Shown here piece by piece: positions 53,067-61,729 of a DNA stretch of 64,000 nucleotides. The notes beneath the pieces were generated by a model, which did not search any database, was not told where the DNA came from, and was given only the letters and a program-made list of their open reading frames with translations. The stretch covers positions 12,139 through 76,138 of the forward strand of contig JBIOJM010000003.1 of NCBI GenBank assembly GCA_044450785.1. Reading direction: 5' to 3'. Positions within the stretch are counted from its first letter, which is position 1; the number at the start of each line of letters is the position of its first letter. A program made the translations under genes and the position numbers. The DNA comes from JBIOJM01 sp044450785 (GTDB lineage Bacteria; Planctomycetota; Planctomycetia; Isosphaerales; Isosphaeraceae).

Positions 53067-53283
53067 TGACTCCCCGCGCTTTGACCACCCGGATCAACCT
53101 CGGAAGGTGGTGCTCGGGAGAGGTGGTGCTCGACGACGCGACGGAGGAGATGCCGCCGGGGGTGGTGCTGTGGACACACCGCGACGACAGCGGGCCGGGA
53201 AGCGACCCGACGCATCAAATCTGGATCGACTGGTTGGCGGCGACGTTCCCGCCCGACGTCTGCCGGAACTTCACTTTGCTGTC
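53067..53283 (+). pseudogene. Possible truncated gene start
   Basis: The frame starts MTPRALTTRINLGRWCSGEV and continues with a plausible acidic soluble sequence (MPPGVVLWTHRDDSGPGSD, IWIDWLAATFPPDVCRNF). At about 53283 it runs into the reverse strand of the ParE remnant and stops looking like protein. A gene cut short by arrival of the toxin-antitoxin repeat would give this picture. No family is recognised and there is no clear ribosome site. Confidence 0.35.
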
Positions 53284-53440
53284 ATCCATCCCGCTGTGGC
53301 TTATCCTGCTCGGAGGCTTCGTCGATCTGCTTCCGCGTCAGTGGGCGCCGTTGGGCACGACGGATGCGAAGCACGCGAACGGTGTCGCCATCGATCATGA
53401 AGATGACGCGGTAGACGTTTGGCGTCTTGCCAAAGAGGAC
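53282..53440 (-). pseudogene. ParE/RelE-type toxin remnant (C-terminal part only)
   Basis: Directly after the ParD-like stop, the minus strand encodes LFGKTPNVYRVIFMIDGDTV and RVLRIRRAQRRPLTRKQI, the C-terminal half of a ParE-type toxin. The ATG overlapping the antitoxin stop (ATGA) is in another frame, and about 45 codons that should follow it are missing. The toxin is therefore dead. The matching second locus (63419-63568) keeps only the N-terminal part. Confidence 0.75.
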
Positions 53441-53877
53441 GTCATCTCGCTTCGCCGAGCCCGTGCCTGCCGCGGATGGCGTCGAACGCATCCTCGAGGA
53501 GAACACCCGGATCGCCGGCACGCCACTCGGCCAAAGATTCACGCACGGCGTCGAGGTCCTGCTGTTCCTCGGCCAAGGCGCGGAGTGCACCTCGCAGCAG
53601 CTCGTCTTCAGATGTGTACTTACCCGACGCCATTCGCTCCCCCACAAGTGCTTGCAGGTCAGGCGGAAATGGGTACGGCATGTTTGGTCTCCTTCGGTTG
53701 GAATCCATCTCTTATTCTATTCCACAATCCTGACCGAGACGAGGTGGATCGCAAGCTGCTCGAGCTGCGGCCCAACCGATTCGCGTTCCGATATCTGGGA
53801 GACCTGCCCGAGCACATGGCGATGATTCTGTGAGTTCAAGGGGGGCTGATCGCCCTCACGTGAATCGACTCAGCAAA
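53439..53877. repeat. Long direct repeat, copy 1
   Basis: This segment matches 63562-64000 base for base with scattered substitutions and no gap, at a constant offset of 10,123 bp. It covers the ParD-like gene, its upstream region, and the tail of an unidentified plus-strand frame ending LPEHMAMIL. The second copy reaches the window edge still matching, so the true repeat may be longer. Confidence 0.92.
53442..53681 (-). CDS. ParD-like RHH antitoxin, copy 1
   Basis: The start at 53681 (MPYPFPPDLQALVGERMASG) has GGAG 9 bases upstream; the frame is open 9 codons further. The 79-residue protein has the ParD ribbon-helix-helix pattern (KYTSEDELLRGALRALAEE) and a C-terminal toxin-binding helix (DPGVLLEDAFDAIRGRHG). 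The copy at 63565-63804 differs at only a few residues. Its toxin is truncated, so this is an orphan antitoxin. Confidence 0.82.
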   Translation of the reverse strand: MPYPFPPDLQALVGERMASGKYTSEDELLRGALRALAEEQQDLDAVRESLAEWRAGDPGVLLEDAFDAIRGRHGLGEAR

Positions 53878-53926
53878 AGAAAGTCGGTATCAGATCATTG
53901 TCGGCCAGGAAGCGTGGCCGGCTCAT
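53870..53926 (-). pseudogene. PIN-like (DUF5615-type) toxin remnant
   Basis: The ATG at 53926 overlaps the DUF433 stop (ATGA) and gives MSRPRFLADNDLIPTFFC before a stop. MSRPRFLAD(H/N)DL is the usual start of the DUF5615/PIN-like protein paired with DUF433. After about 13 residues the sequence runs into the long direct repeat, so the rest of the toxin is lost. Confidence 0.65.
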
Positions 53927-54267
53927 GGTGCCGCCGAGCCGGGAACCTTGCTGAGCGCACGGAGCCGTTGCACCACGGGGCTGGGATTCTGCGCGGCGCG
54001 CTCTTGGACTTGATCCCAGAGCTGTTCTTGCCGCTCCAGGTATTGATCGACCTCATCCCGATTGGCGAGGTAGAAGGCGATCGCTGCGCACACTTCCTCC
54101 AGGCTCAGAGCGGGATAGAGCTGCTGGATGGTTTCCGCGGAGTGGCCTTGCTGGAAGGCAATCACGACGGAGTCGAGAGAAACGCCCAGCGAGCCCACCC
54201 GCAACGCACCCTGGGAATCCTCCTCCACGTACCTCTTCGATGAGATCGTGCGTTCCTCCGAACCCAA
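53923..54267 (-). CDS. DUF433 family antitoxin-like protein
   Basis: The frame begins at a TTG (54267). The 114-residue product shows the family core: KRYVEED near the start, LRVGSLGVSLDSVVIAFQQG, AETIQQLYPALSLEEVCAAI and AFYLANRDEVDQYL. DUF433 proteins have a helix-turn-helix of VapB-type antitoxins and are normally followed by a PIN-like DUF5615 toxin. Here only 18 codons of that toxin remain. The C-terminal 25 residues are low complexity. Confidence 0.85.
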   Translation of the reverse strand: MGSEERTISSKRYVEEDSQGALRVGSLGVSLDSVVIAFQQGHSAETIQQLYPALSLEEVCAAIAFYLANRDEVDQYLERQEQLWDQVQERAAQNPSPVVQRLRALSKVPGSAAP

Positions 54268-54312
54268 CTTCGCGGACGCTCAGGCCGATCCAAAGGTCAT
54301 TCTACAGAGGAC

Positions 54313-55305
54313 TCATCGACCGAGAGGTTTGTGCTCACGCGCAAGCCTTCGCAGCTCGTCGTACCAGGCCCGGGTCGGCTCGTTCAAGTCCGGCTCCTCC
54401 CCTGGCCCGGTGGCTCGCCGGCAGATGAGCCTTGCGACGATGGGGTCGAAGCTGCCCGGGTCGAGCTTCCGCAGCGTCACCCCTTCGGAGTCGGTCAAGT
54501 CCCCCTCATTGACGACTCCCACCCCGAAGCCGTCCCGCACATACGCCAGGATCGTCGCCCAGCCGCCGATTTCGAGGGCGATGTCGAGCTTGTTGAGCAG
54601 GCCACGGGAGCGCAACACCTCGTCCAGCCCCTTGCGGATGCCGGCGTCGGGCTCGGGGAGGATCAACGGGAACGAGCAGAATACCTCGGGAGGGACGCCG
54701 CCTTTGGGAAGCGACCGCAGCTTCGATTCCCACTTCGTCCCCGACGCGCAGACGAGCGCCAGCCGGTACGTCACGAGCGGCTCGATGTGCAGGGGGCGAC
54801 GGGCGATCTCGAGGATGGATGGCTCGTCGTGCCTGACGATCGCCAGGTCGAGGGAGCCGTTGGAGACGCCTTCGATCCGAGCTCGCCCTCGCAACGTGGA
54901 GATGCGGAGGCGGGCGTCTGGGTGTTTCTTGCGGAATTCGAGTAGCGCGTGCCGCACGAGGCCCGCGGCCATCGCCTGGCCGCAGGCGAAGTGGACCGGG
55001 GTAGCGCCGGCGGGCTTGCCGCCTTCCTCAACGAAGGTGTGGAGGTTCTGGTAGCGGTCGACCAGCTCCTCGACCGCCGGCCAGACCTTGCGGCCCTCGT
55101 CGGTCAGCTTCCAGGTCTTGCATTCGCGCACCAGCCAGGGTCGGTCGAGCAGTGGGCCGGCATGCTGGAGGTACTTCAGCCGTTTCGAGATCGTCGGCTG
55201 GTTCAGCTCCAACTCCCGCATGACGGCCGCCGCCTCCCCTTCGTGGCGGATCAGGCTCACGAAGGTTTGAAGCAGCTCGAACGACAGGCTCACCGATCGG
55301 GGCAT
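54313..55305 (-). CDS. LysR-family transcriptional regulator
   Basis: The start at 55305 (MPRSVSLSFELLQTFVSL) gives a 330-residue protein of normal LysR length; the open frame reaches 55467 without support. The N-terminal winged helix reads AAVMRELELNQPTISKRLKY, with the usual recognition helix. The C-terminal two-lobed effector domain has RLRISTLRGRARIEGV, LDLAIVRHDEP and DGFGVGVVN. It diverges from the truncated phosphofructokinase, which may have been its target. Confidence 0.9.
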   Translation of the reverse strand: MPRSVSLSFELLQTFVSLIRHEGEAAAVMRELELNQPTISKRLKYLQHAGPLLDRPWLVRECKTWKLTDEGRKVWPAVEELVDRYQNLHTFVEEGGKPAGATPVHFACGQAMAAGLVRHALLEFRKKHPDARLRISTLRGRARIEGVSNGSLDLAIVRHDEPSILEIARRPLHIEPLVTYRLALVCASGTKWESKLRSLPKGGVPPEVFCSFPLILPEPDAGIRKGLDEVLRSRGLLNKLDIALEIGGWATILAYVRDGFGVGVVNEGDLTDSEGVTLRKLDPGSFDPIVARLICRRATGPGEEPDLNEPTRAWYDELRRLAREHKPLGR

Positions 55306-55500
55306 GAGACATGTCCTGGTCTGCTGGGCTCGATCATGTCGGGCTGCTAAGCCGTGTCGCCCACCGAATAATGAACGAGACGATTGAATCCGCTTGATCA
55401 TGCCACTATACTCAATAGAGGGCCAGGGTGGCAAGTCACGACGGTTCCGTCCTCGGCGGGCCACCACCAGGCTCCCCTCGAACGGAGGAGATCATTCGCC

Positions 55501-55725
55501 ATGACCGAGCTTTGGCCACGCCGAGTGGCGATCCTGTTCTGTGGTGGCGACTCGCCGGGAATTAACGCACTCCTGGGGAACCTGGTGCGCCTGGGCCTGA
55601 ACCGCCACCGCGCCGAGGTGTGGATGCAGTGCTGGCGTCGTTCTCGTGTGTCAGAAAGGGTCGCGCTCGCCGTCGCTGATCATCCGGTCGATGTTTGCAG
55701 CGGGAATCGGGGCGGGGTAGCGTGA
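55501..55725 (+). pseudogene. Truncated 6-phosphofructokinase start
   Basis: GGAGGAG precedes the ATG at 55501. The product begins MTELWPRRVAILFCGGDSPG, then INALLGNLVRLGLNR. This is the N-terminal nucleotide-binding strand and loop (GGDSPGxNA) of ATP/PPi-phosphofructokinase. Homology ends after about 41 residues (near 55622); the rest of the frame is unrelated. About 200 bp later the second DUF4062 gene begins. The missing part is not elsewhere in the window, so the gene was cut by insertion or deletion. Confidence 0.75.
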
Positions 55726-55823
55726 AGGGTGTCGAGTTGTGTCTGCCCTGCTCAGTTTACAGGACGAGCCACCAGCGGCCGGTGCTGCTGCCGGTCCGGC
55801 AACCTGTCCCAGGGTCATGAACC

Positions 55824-58800
55824 ATGGCGAAGTGGGAAACCGCCCGCGTTTTCATCTCCTCGACCTTTCGCGACATGCACGCGGAGCGTGACCACCTCGT
55901 CAAGGTCGTCTTCCCCGAGCTGCGCGAGCGGCTGCTGCCGTATCGTGTCTACCTCGACGACATCGACCTTCGCTGGGGCATCACCGAGGAGGAGTCGAAG
56001 AAAGACAGGGTGCTCGACCTCTGTCTCCAGCAGATCGACGAATGCCGGCCCTTCTTCATCGGCATCCTCGGCGAGCGCTACGGCTGGGTGCCGACCACGC
56101 CCCTCTCGCGCGAAGCGGCCAAACGGTTCGAGAAGTATGGCAAGACCCAATTCGAGACCGGCCAGAGTGTTACCGAGCTGGAGATACTTTTCGGCGTGCT
56201 CCTGATGGATCCGCGGATGAAGGGGCGGTCGTTCTTCTACTTCCGCGACCCACGGTTCCTAAACACGGTGGCCGCCCATCGGCGACGAGAAGTGCGTTAC
56301 CAGTTCCAGGAGTTCCCGTCCCAGGAGGAAGTCCAGCAGCTCGGCTACAAGCAGGCACGGCGTGAGGCCGCGATGCGGCGGCTCAAGCTGCGTCGTTTGA
56401 AGCACAAGATCCGGGCCGTTCGCGAGCATGGCTATCCCGTCTTCGAGAACTACAAAGGCCGCTGGAATCCCACCGCCTTCGACCGTGCGACAAAGACGCA
56501 TGGCCGATTGGTCGATCTCGATGATCTCGGCCGACAGATCCGGGATCAGCTCTGGGAGGCGATCAAGGGCGAGTTCCAGCTTCCCGACCAGGCCCCCGCA
56601 CCGGCCGGTCTGGATGAAGCGGCCCGGCTGGCTGCCGAGGCCGACGATCAGGCCCGTTTCGTCGAGTCGCGTTTGCGGGTGTACGTCGGCCGCGAGGACG
56701 TGCAGCGCGAGCTGGTGGCCTATACCGTGGGCAACGAGCCGAAGCCCTGCCTGGTAACCGGTCCCTCTGGCTCGGGTAAGTCAGCCGCGTTGGCCCGGTT
56801 TGTCGACAGGGCCGCGGAAGACCTACCCGGTGTCCAAGTGATCTCGCACTTCGTCGGGGCAAGCCCACGTTCGACGGCCCTGCGCGACATGCTCAAACGG
56901 CTGTGCACCGAACTCTATGAGAAGCCGTTCATAACTGAGCAGCAGATCAAGCAAGAGTTCGCCAGGTCTGATGGGATCGCACGGCTGGCGACGCTCTGGC
57001 GGGAGGTCCTCAACAAGATTACGAAGGGACACCGGGTCGTGATCGTACTCGATGCCCTCAACCAGCTCGAGGAGGGCGACCGAGCACGCGAGCTTTGGTG
57101 GCTGCCACGCGACCTGTTGCCTCATGTGAAGATCGTCGCAAGCTGCATCGTCGCCCCAAACTCGGTCGAGGCTAACCAGGATCCGATCGCTGGGGCCTTC
57201 CGGAATCGTCCGCATCATCCGGTCGGTGTCGGAGCGTTAAGGGTCCGCGACGCACTGACTATCGTGCGACGAGTGCCTTCGCTTTCAGCGAAAACTCTTG
57301 ACCGTCGTCAGCGACGTCGGCTGCTTGAAAAGCCCGCGACTGCGAATCCGCTTTACCTGCGGGTGGCTCTGGAGGAGCTGCGCGGGTTCGGCTCCTTCGA
57401 AGAACTTGGCGACCGGATCGCCGCCTTACCACAAGAAGGGCTGCCCGAGGAGGTCTACAGGAAGGCGGGGTTTTCACACAACGCGATGCGAGTGGCTGGC
57501 GATCCGCTCACGGCGCTGTTCGTCCAGATGATCCAGCGGCTAAGGAACGAATTCAAACCCAAGGTCGCCCGTGCCGTCCTCACTCTTCTCGCCACCGCTC
57601 GGCGGGGTCTTTCCGATCGCGAATTGCTGGGCCTGATCGAGGGCCCCGACGTCACTTTGGACGCAAGTGGAAGTGACCTGTTCCCGATCCTGAGGCAGCT
57701 TCGGTCGTACCTTGTCAATCGCGGCGGGATGATGGGCTTCTTTCACGGCGACTTACTTCGGGCAGTGGAATCGTACTACCTCCCCAAAGAGGGGTATCGT
57801 CGCACCAGCCATTCCCGCTTAGCCGACTACTTCGCGAAACGCGCGGATGTCGGCCGCGACGGCTCCTGGCGCGGTGACGACGCGCGGGCCTTGACGGAGT
57901 TACCGTTTCACCGGAGCCACGCCTTAGCAGATGCCCTCACTCTGATGACTGACATCCGCTACGTCGAGGCGCGGACTCGTCTCACCGACGTCCAAGAACT
58001 GGTCGGCGACTATGAACGGTACGCGCCACACGGCGCGGCCGACGCTTGGCGTGACCTGATCCGGCGGCACGCCCAGCGGCTGGCGTCGCACCGGGGGGCG
58101 TTCTTCTCGCTTGCGTATCACGATGGCCCTTCGAGCGTGCGCGAGTCGGCACGCCGACTGGTGCGCGATGGGCTCTGGGGCAGGGCCTGGATTCGTCCCG
58201 AGGCCGCCTGGCTGCCCGAGCGGTCTGACCCCGACCGCCGCGAGTCGGTCGCCGTCCGCGCCGCGTACGCGTTCGACTACAGCAGCGCGACCGACCTGGC
58301 CGACGATCGGGGGGTGGCCTTCTACGTCGCGCGCCTGGGCGAGGTCAAGCTGGTCGACCTGGACCGCTTCGTCGAGCTGCCTACGACCCTCAGCGTGCGC
58401 CGAGGCCGGCCGCTCCGCCTCGCCGTCAGTCCCGACGCCCGCGGCCTGGCCCTCGCCTACGACGACGGCTGGGCCGAGATCTACCGACTCGACCTCGCGG
58501 ACGACGGGGCCGTGCTGGCCCAGTCCCTCGTTGAGACAGTCACGTACCTGGTGCCCGAGTCGGAGCCACCGGTGCTCGCGTGGGACGGCGGCACGTTCTG
58601 GTATCAGCCCGACCCGGCGTCGATCGGCCGGCTCGACCTCGACACCGACCCGCCCTCTTCCGACTTAATCGCCCTCCCGGCCAGGGCACACGGCGAGTTG
58701 AGCGGCTGGGTCGCCCAGACTGGAGGGCACGTGGTCACGCTCCGTCAGCCCGGGCGCACCACGGCAGTCGTCGTTCTGGGTGCTGGTGGGGCTGTCGAGG

Positions 58801-60110
58801 CTCTGCGACTGCCGGGTGTCGACGTCACCGCGGCCTGCTCTTGCGGGGACCAAGGCATCGCCCTCGTCTCCGCCAGCCGAACGATTGAGGTCTACCGCCT
58901 TGCACCAGGTTGGACCCGTGCGGCGAGCGCGGAGTCGGCCCAGGCACCCGCCTGCCTCGTCTGGGATGGAACAACGCTCGCATGGATCTGCGAGGACGCC
59001 CACTTCCACCGCTGGGACCCATCTGGCACCAGCTCTCCGCAGGACCTTGGGCGGTTCCCAGACGTCTTCCCGTCGAATCGGCGGGTCACACCGCGACGCG
59101 TGTGTGCTCGCCCGGACGGGTCATACGTTGCGGTCACCGGTAGTGAAGTCTTTCGGTTTGCGATCACGAGCGGTTCAAACCCAGAGGCTTACACGCTAAA
59201 ACTCGTTCTCCAGGGACCTGACGGCGCCCCGCACGCAGTCCAGGAGCGCGACAATGAGGACTGGCTGCTGGACCTGACGGCGCGGACCGAGCGGAGGCTG
59301 GAGTCGTTCGACGAGTTCCGCCTCCTCCCTTTTCTCTGCGCCATCAACGGCGCGGGACGTCTGTTAGCGGCCTCCACCACGGGCGCAGCGCACCTGGTGG
59401 ACCTCGCCAGCGGAAAGGCTCTCACGCCAATAGCGACTCCGGCCGGGGTTGCCGCCGTGGTGGGCGACCTCGAATTCGGATTCTGGTTGGTGGACCGCGC
59501 TGGGACGATCTACACGACCATGGAAGGGAACTGCACTCGGGCCGCCGCACTCGGCCTGGACGGGCCGGGTGGGGCGCAACTCCGTTGCGGCCTCGGTGTC
59601 CTTGTCTGGCGCGGGACATGCTACCACGCCGCGCGTTGGGGGACGGACTTCAGCGACGCGGTGGTAGTTTTCCGGCTGCGCGGGGGGCGGGCGGACCGCC
59701 TGGGCGAGCGATTCTTCGAGAAGTCTGACGGCACGGTGCGAGCGCTCGACCTCTCCCCGGACGGCCGTCTCGTGGTGGCCGTTCTCGAGCATTCCAGTCG
59801 GTCTGCAGCATCGCTGCGAGTGGGCACTCCGGAGGACTTCGTGCGCTGCCGCGACGTGGAGCGGGTTCTGACCGGAACAGACCCGGATGTCCTCCGCGCC
59901 CGTGTCCAGAGCGACGGCTTGGCCGTCGACCTCCTGTGCACTAGCGGGACCCTGTTCCGCGTAGACATCACGACCGGACAGGTCCGTGCCGTCCTCTCCC
60001 TCAGTGAACCGCTCACCGAGTTGGCCGTGGGGCCCACGCGCGGGCCGGAACTCCTCCTCGCTCAGGCGAAGGCGAGGCCCTTGACATGTCACTTCGAGGA
60101 GAACGACTGA
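55824..60110 (+). CDS. DUF4062-STAND NTPase-beta-propeller protein, copy 2 (TEP1/NWD1-like)
   Basis: A 1,428-residue paralogue of the protein at 44430. The first 95 residues are very close (ARVFISSTFRDMHAERDHLV, DIDLRWGIT, ILGERYGWVP); the rest is divergent. The NTPase has Walker A GPSGSGKS (about 313) and Walker B VVIVLDALNQLEEGD (about 406). A helical middle follows, then about 600 residues of beta-propeller-like sequence (LAVSPDARGLALAYDDGWAE, VRALDLSPDGRLVVAVLEHS). The strong conservation of the N-terminal domain against drift in the propeller fits a shared effector or assembly domain with a changing sensor. It overlaps the next gene (TGATG). Defence function is inferred. Confidence 0.85.
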   Translation: MAKWETARVFISSTFRDMHAERDHLVKVVFPELRERLLPYRVYLDDIDLRWGITEEESKKDRVLDLCLQQIDECRPFFIGILGERYGWVPTTPLSREAAKRFEKYGKTQFETGQSVTELEILFGVLLMDPRMKGRSFFYFRDPRFLNTVAAHRRREVRYQFQEFPSQEEVQQLGYKQARREAAMRRLKLRRLKHKIRAVREHGYPVFENYKGRWNPTAFDRATKTHGRLVDLDDLGRQIRDQLWEAIKGEFQLPDQAPAPAGLDEAARLAAEADDQARFVESRLRVYVGREDVQRELVAYTVGNEPKPCLVTGPSGSGKSAALARFVDRAAEDLPGVQVISHFVGASPRSTALRDMLKRLCTELYEKPFITEQQIKQEFARSDGIARLATLWREVLNKITKGHRVVIVLDALNQLEEGDRARELWWLPRDLLPHVKIVASCIVAPNSVEANQDPIAGAFRNRPHHPVGVGALRVRDALTIVRRVPSLSAKTLDRRQRRRLLEKPATANPLYLRVALEELRGFGSFEELGDRIAALPQEGLPEEVYRKAGFSHNAMRVAGDPLTALFVQMIQRLRNEFKPKVARAVLTLLATARRGLSDRELLGLIEGPDVTLDASGSDLFPILRQLRSYLVNRGGMMGFFHGDLLRAVESYYLPKEGYRRTSHSRLADYFAKRADVGRDGSWRGDDARALTELPFHRSHALADALTLMTDIRYVEARTRLTDVQELVGDYERYAPHGAADAWRDLIRRHAQRLASHRGAFFSLAYHDGPSSVRESARRLVRDGLWGRAWIRPEAAWLPERSDPDRRESVAVRAAYAFDYSSATDLADDRGVAFYVARLGEVKLVDLDRFVELPTTLSVRRGRPLRLAVSPDARGLALAYDDGWAEIYRLDLADDGAVLAQSLVETVTYLVPESEPPVLAWDGGTFWYQPDPASIGRLDLDTDPPSSDLIALPARAHGELSGWVAQTGGHVVTLRQPGRTTAVVVLGAGGAVEALRLPGVDVTAACSCGDQGIALVSASRTIEVYRLAPGWTRAASAESAQAPACLVWDGTTLAWICEDAHFHRWDPSGTSSPQDLGRFPDVFPSNRRVTPRRVCARPDGSYVAVTGSEVFRFAITSGSNPEAYTLKLVLQGPDGAPHAVQERDNEDWLLDLTARTERRLESFDEFRLLPFLCAINGAGRLLAASTTGAAHLVDLASGKALTPIATPAGVAAVVGDLEFGFWLVDRAGTIYTTMEGNCTRAAALGLDGPGGAQLRCGLGVLVWRGTCYHAARWGTDFSDAVVVFRLRGGRADRLGERFFEKSDGTVRALDLSPDGRLVVAVLEHSSRSAASLRVGTPEDFVRCRDVERVLTGTDPDVLRARVQSDGLAVDLLCTSGTLFRVDITTGQVRAVLSLSEPLTELAVGPTRGPELLLAQAKARPLTCHFEEND

Positions 60111-61366
60111 TGGCGAGCCAGACCATGACCCTCGTCGAGCAGGGCGGCGAGCACTGCGACCGCAAGCGCCTCCAGTCCGCGCTGCAGGTGTTGCAGCAAG
60201 CCCAGAAGCAGGCCCGGCGGCCCTCGGAGCTCGTGCTCTCCGCATACCAGCTCGGAGCGTTGCACTGGAGCGAGCTCGGCAACGGTGTGGAGGCACGGCG
60301 TTTGTTTCAGGCGACCGTTGAGGAGGCGAACCGTGTCGCCCTGGAAGCCCGGCCTGCGCCCGTTCTCGAGCTGGAGGCGAACGCCTCTGAGAATCTCATG
60401 CTGCTGGCGCTGGCGAACGCCTGTGAGAATCTCATGCTGCTGGCGCTGTCGTACGACGACTACGAGTCGTGGGCGGAACGGCTGAGGGCACTGCAGCCCG
60501 ACAATGACATCCTCCGCGGGCAAGTCCCATGGGTCCGCGACAAGCGGGAACGGGGACACCCATGGTCCGACGTGATGCTTTCGGTCGCCTCGTCGTACTA
60601 CACTCGGGGCGACCCGGCCCGCGACCCCGGCCGTTACGGTTCCGCGAAGTCGGTGTACCACCTCGCCCTCGTTAATCGCAAGGCGCTCCGCCTTCCGCGG
60701 GCCGATTGGAAGCGCGCTGCGGGCGAGTACTCCATTCTGGCCATGAGGATCGCCGCCGACTGCGCCCGCACCCTCGAGCGAAACGCCGGGCCGAGCGGCC
60801 CGGACACGCGCGAGTTCACGTTCGTAATGGAGGAGGCGATCCCACTCGTGGCCGAATACGTCACGGAATATCCCCAGGATGGCGAGGTGAAGGAGGGCCT
60901 CGACCGGCTCAGCAAGCTCTTCCGCGAGGCCGGGAACATGCCGCCCCAGCGGACAGCGTACCATAAGAATCCAGATCATCCTCTGATCACGGCCGCAGAC
61001 TGGGAGGCTGCCCACCATGTGCTCAGGCGGTTTCTCACGGGGCGCACCGAGTTCGAAGGCTATTTAGCTTACGGACAAACCTATACCGAGAATCACCAAA
61101 ACTGCCTGGTATTGGGCGTCAGGCTGAAAAACCAACGGGACGAGGGAAACGACTTCTGCCTGTACAAGGTGAAGGTAGGAAGTGGCCTCTTTGGTGCCAA
61201 GTATCGTTGGGTCTGCGAAGCCCTGAGCGCGCAGATGGCGTGCTTCGGTTACGCTGTAGGTGCGGACCCGGCCAGTGCTTGGGATGCCGCCGAGGACATC
61301 CTGTACCAGCGGCGGCAGCCTCTATCCTCACTTGAGGAGGCCATTGCTGAGGCGCGGAAAATGTAG
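60110..61366 (+). CDS. Helical partner of DUF4062-NTPase copy 2
   Basis: The start at 60110 overlaps the upstream stop (TGATG) with GAGGAGAA before it; an in-frame ATG at 60086 is less likely. The 418-residue product begins with TPR-like helices (ALQVLQQAQKQARRPSELVL, AYQLGALHWSELGNGVEARR). A perfect-looking 12-residue tandem duplication lies near residues 90-113. A C-terminal domain of about 100 residues follows (EGYLAYGQTYTENHQNCLVL, LYKVKVGSGLFGAKYRWVC) that has no counterpart in the first operon's partner. Function unknown; translational coupling argues for a complex with the NTPase. Confidence 0.78.
   Translation: MASQTMTLVEQGGEHCDRKRLQSALQVLQQAQKQARRPSELVLSAYQLGALHWSELGNGVEARRLFQATVEEANRVALEARPAPVLELEANASENLMLLALANACENLMLLALSYDDYESWAERLRALQPDNDILRGQVPWVRDKRERGHPWSDVMLSVASSYYTRGDPARDPGRYGSAKSVYHLALVNRKALRLPRADWKRAAGEYSILAMRIAADCARTLERNAGPSGPDTREFTFVMEEAIPLVAEYVTEYPQDGEVKEGLDRLSKLFREAGNMPPQRTAYHKNPDHPLITAADWEAAHHVLRRFLTGRTEFEGYLAYGQTYTENHQNCLVLGVRLKNQRDEGNDFCLYKVKVGSGLFGAKYRWVCEALSAQMACFGYAVGADPASAWDAAEDILYQRRQPLSSLEEAIAEARKM
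60377..60448 (+). repeat. 36-bp in-frame tandem duplication
   Basis: Units 60377-60412 and 60413-60448 differ at one base (TCT versus TGT, Ser versus Cys). They add 12 residues of ENLMLLAL type to the partner protein. The near-identity indicates a recent event. Confidence 0.92.
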
Positions 61367-61729
61367 GGCACTATCGATGCAGCAGGTCAAGCTGCCTAAC
61401 CATGATGGATTGCAGTTCGCGAAGCCGAACCTGCAATCGATGTTCAAGAAGCCCGGTGGCGACACCACAGAGCGTTGGCGATGGGAAACGGTTGGCGGCG
61501 AGATGGCTAACCGGAGGCTTAGGCGATCGAGGACAGGCTTGGGAAGGGTGGTGACTGGCGTCCGACGCTGCGCGGCGTCGGGCGGTGAGGGGATCTGCCG
61601 GCGGCCAGATCGGCCGGGGGATGACCGCAAACGGACGTGAATACGACAGTGGCGCGCACCGAGTCCGGGCCTCGGCGTCGTGAGGGAACGTGGGAACAGG
61701 TCAGGAAGTGATTTGCATCAGTCATCGGG
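61367..61729. other. 363-bp gap before the IS91 remnant
   Basis: One plus-strand frame starts MQQVKLPNHDGLQFAKPNLQ near 61378 but soon turns Arg-rich and has no ribosome site. No IS91-type end could be assigned by eye. Nothing else is supported. Confidence 0.4.

Noticed and set aside
52796..53097. Several minus-strand small frames around 53 kb
   Set aside because: They overlap in three frames, have no ribosome sites, and match no pattern I know.
53030..53833. 267-codon plus-strand frame as one intact gene
   Set aside because: Its middle is the antisense of the ParD-like gene and the ParE remnant; only the first 70 residues look protein-like.
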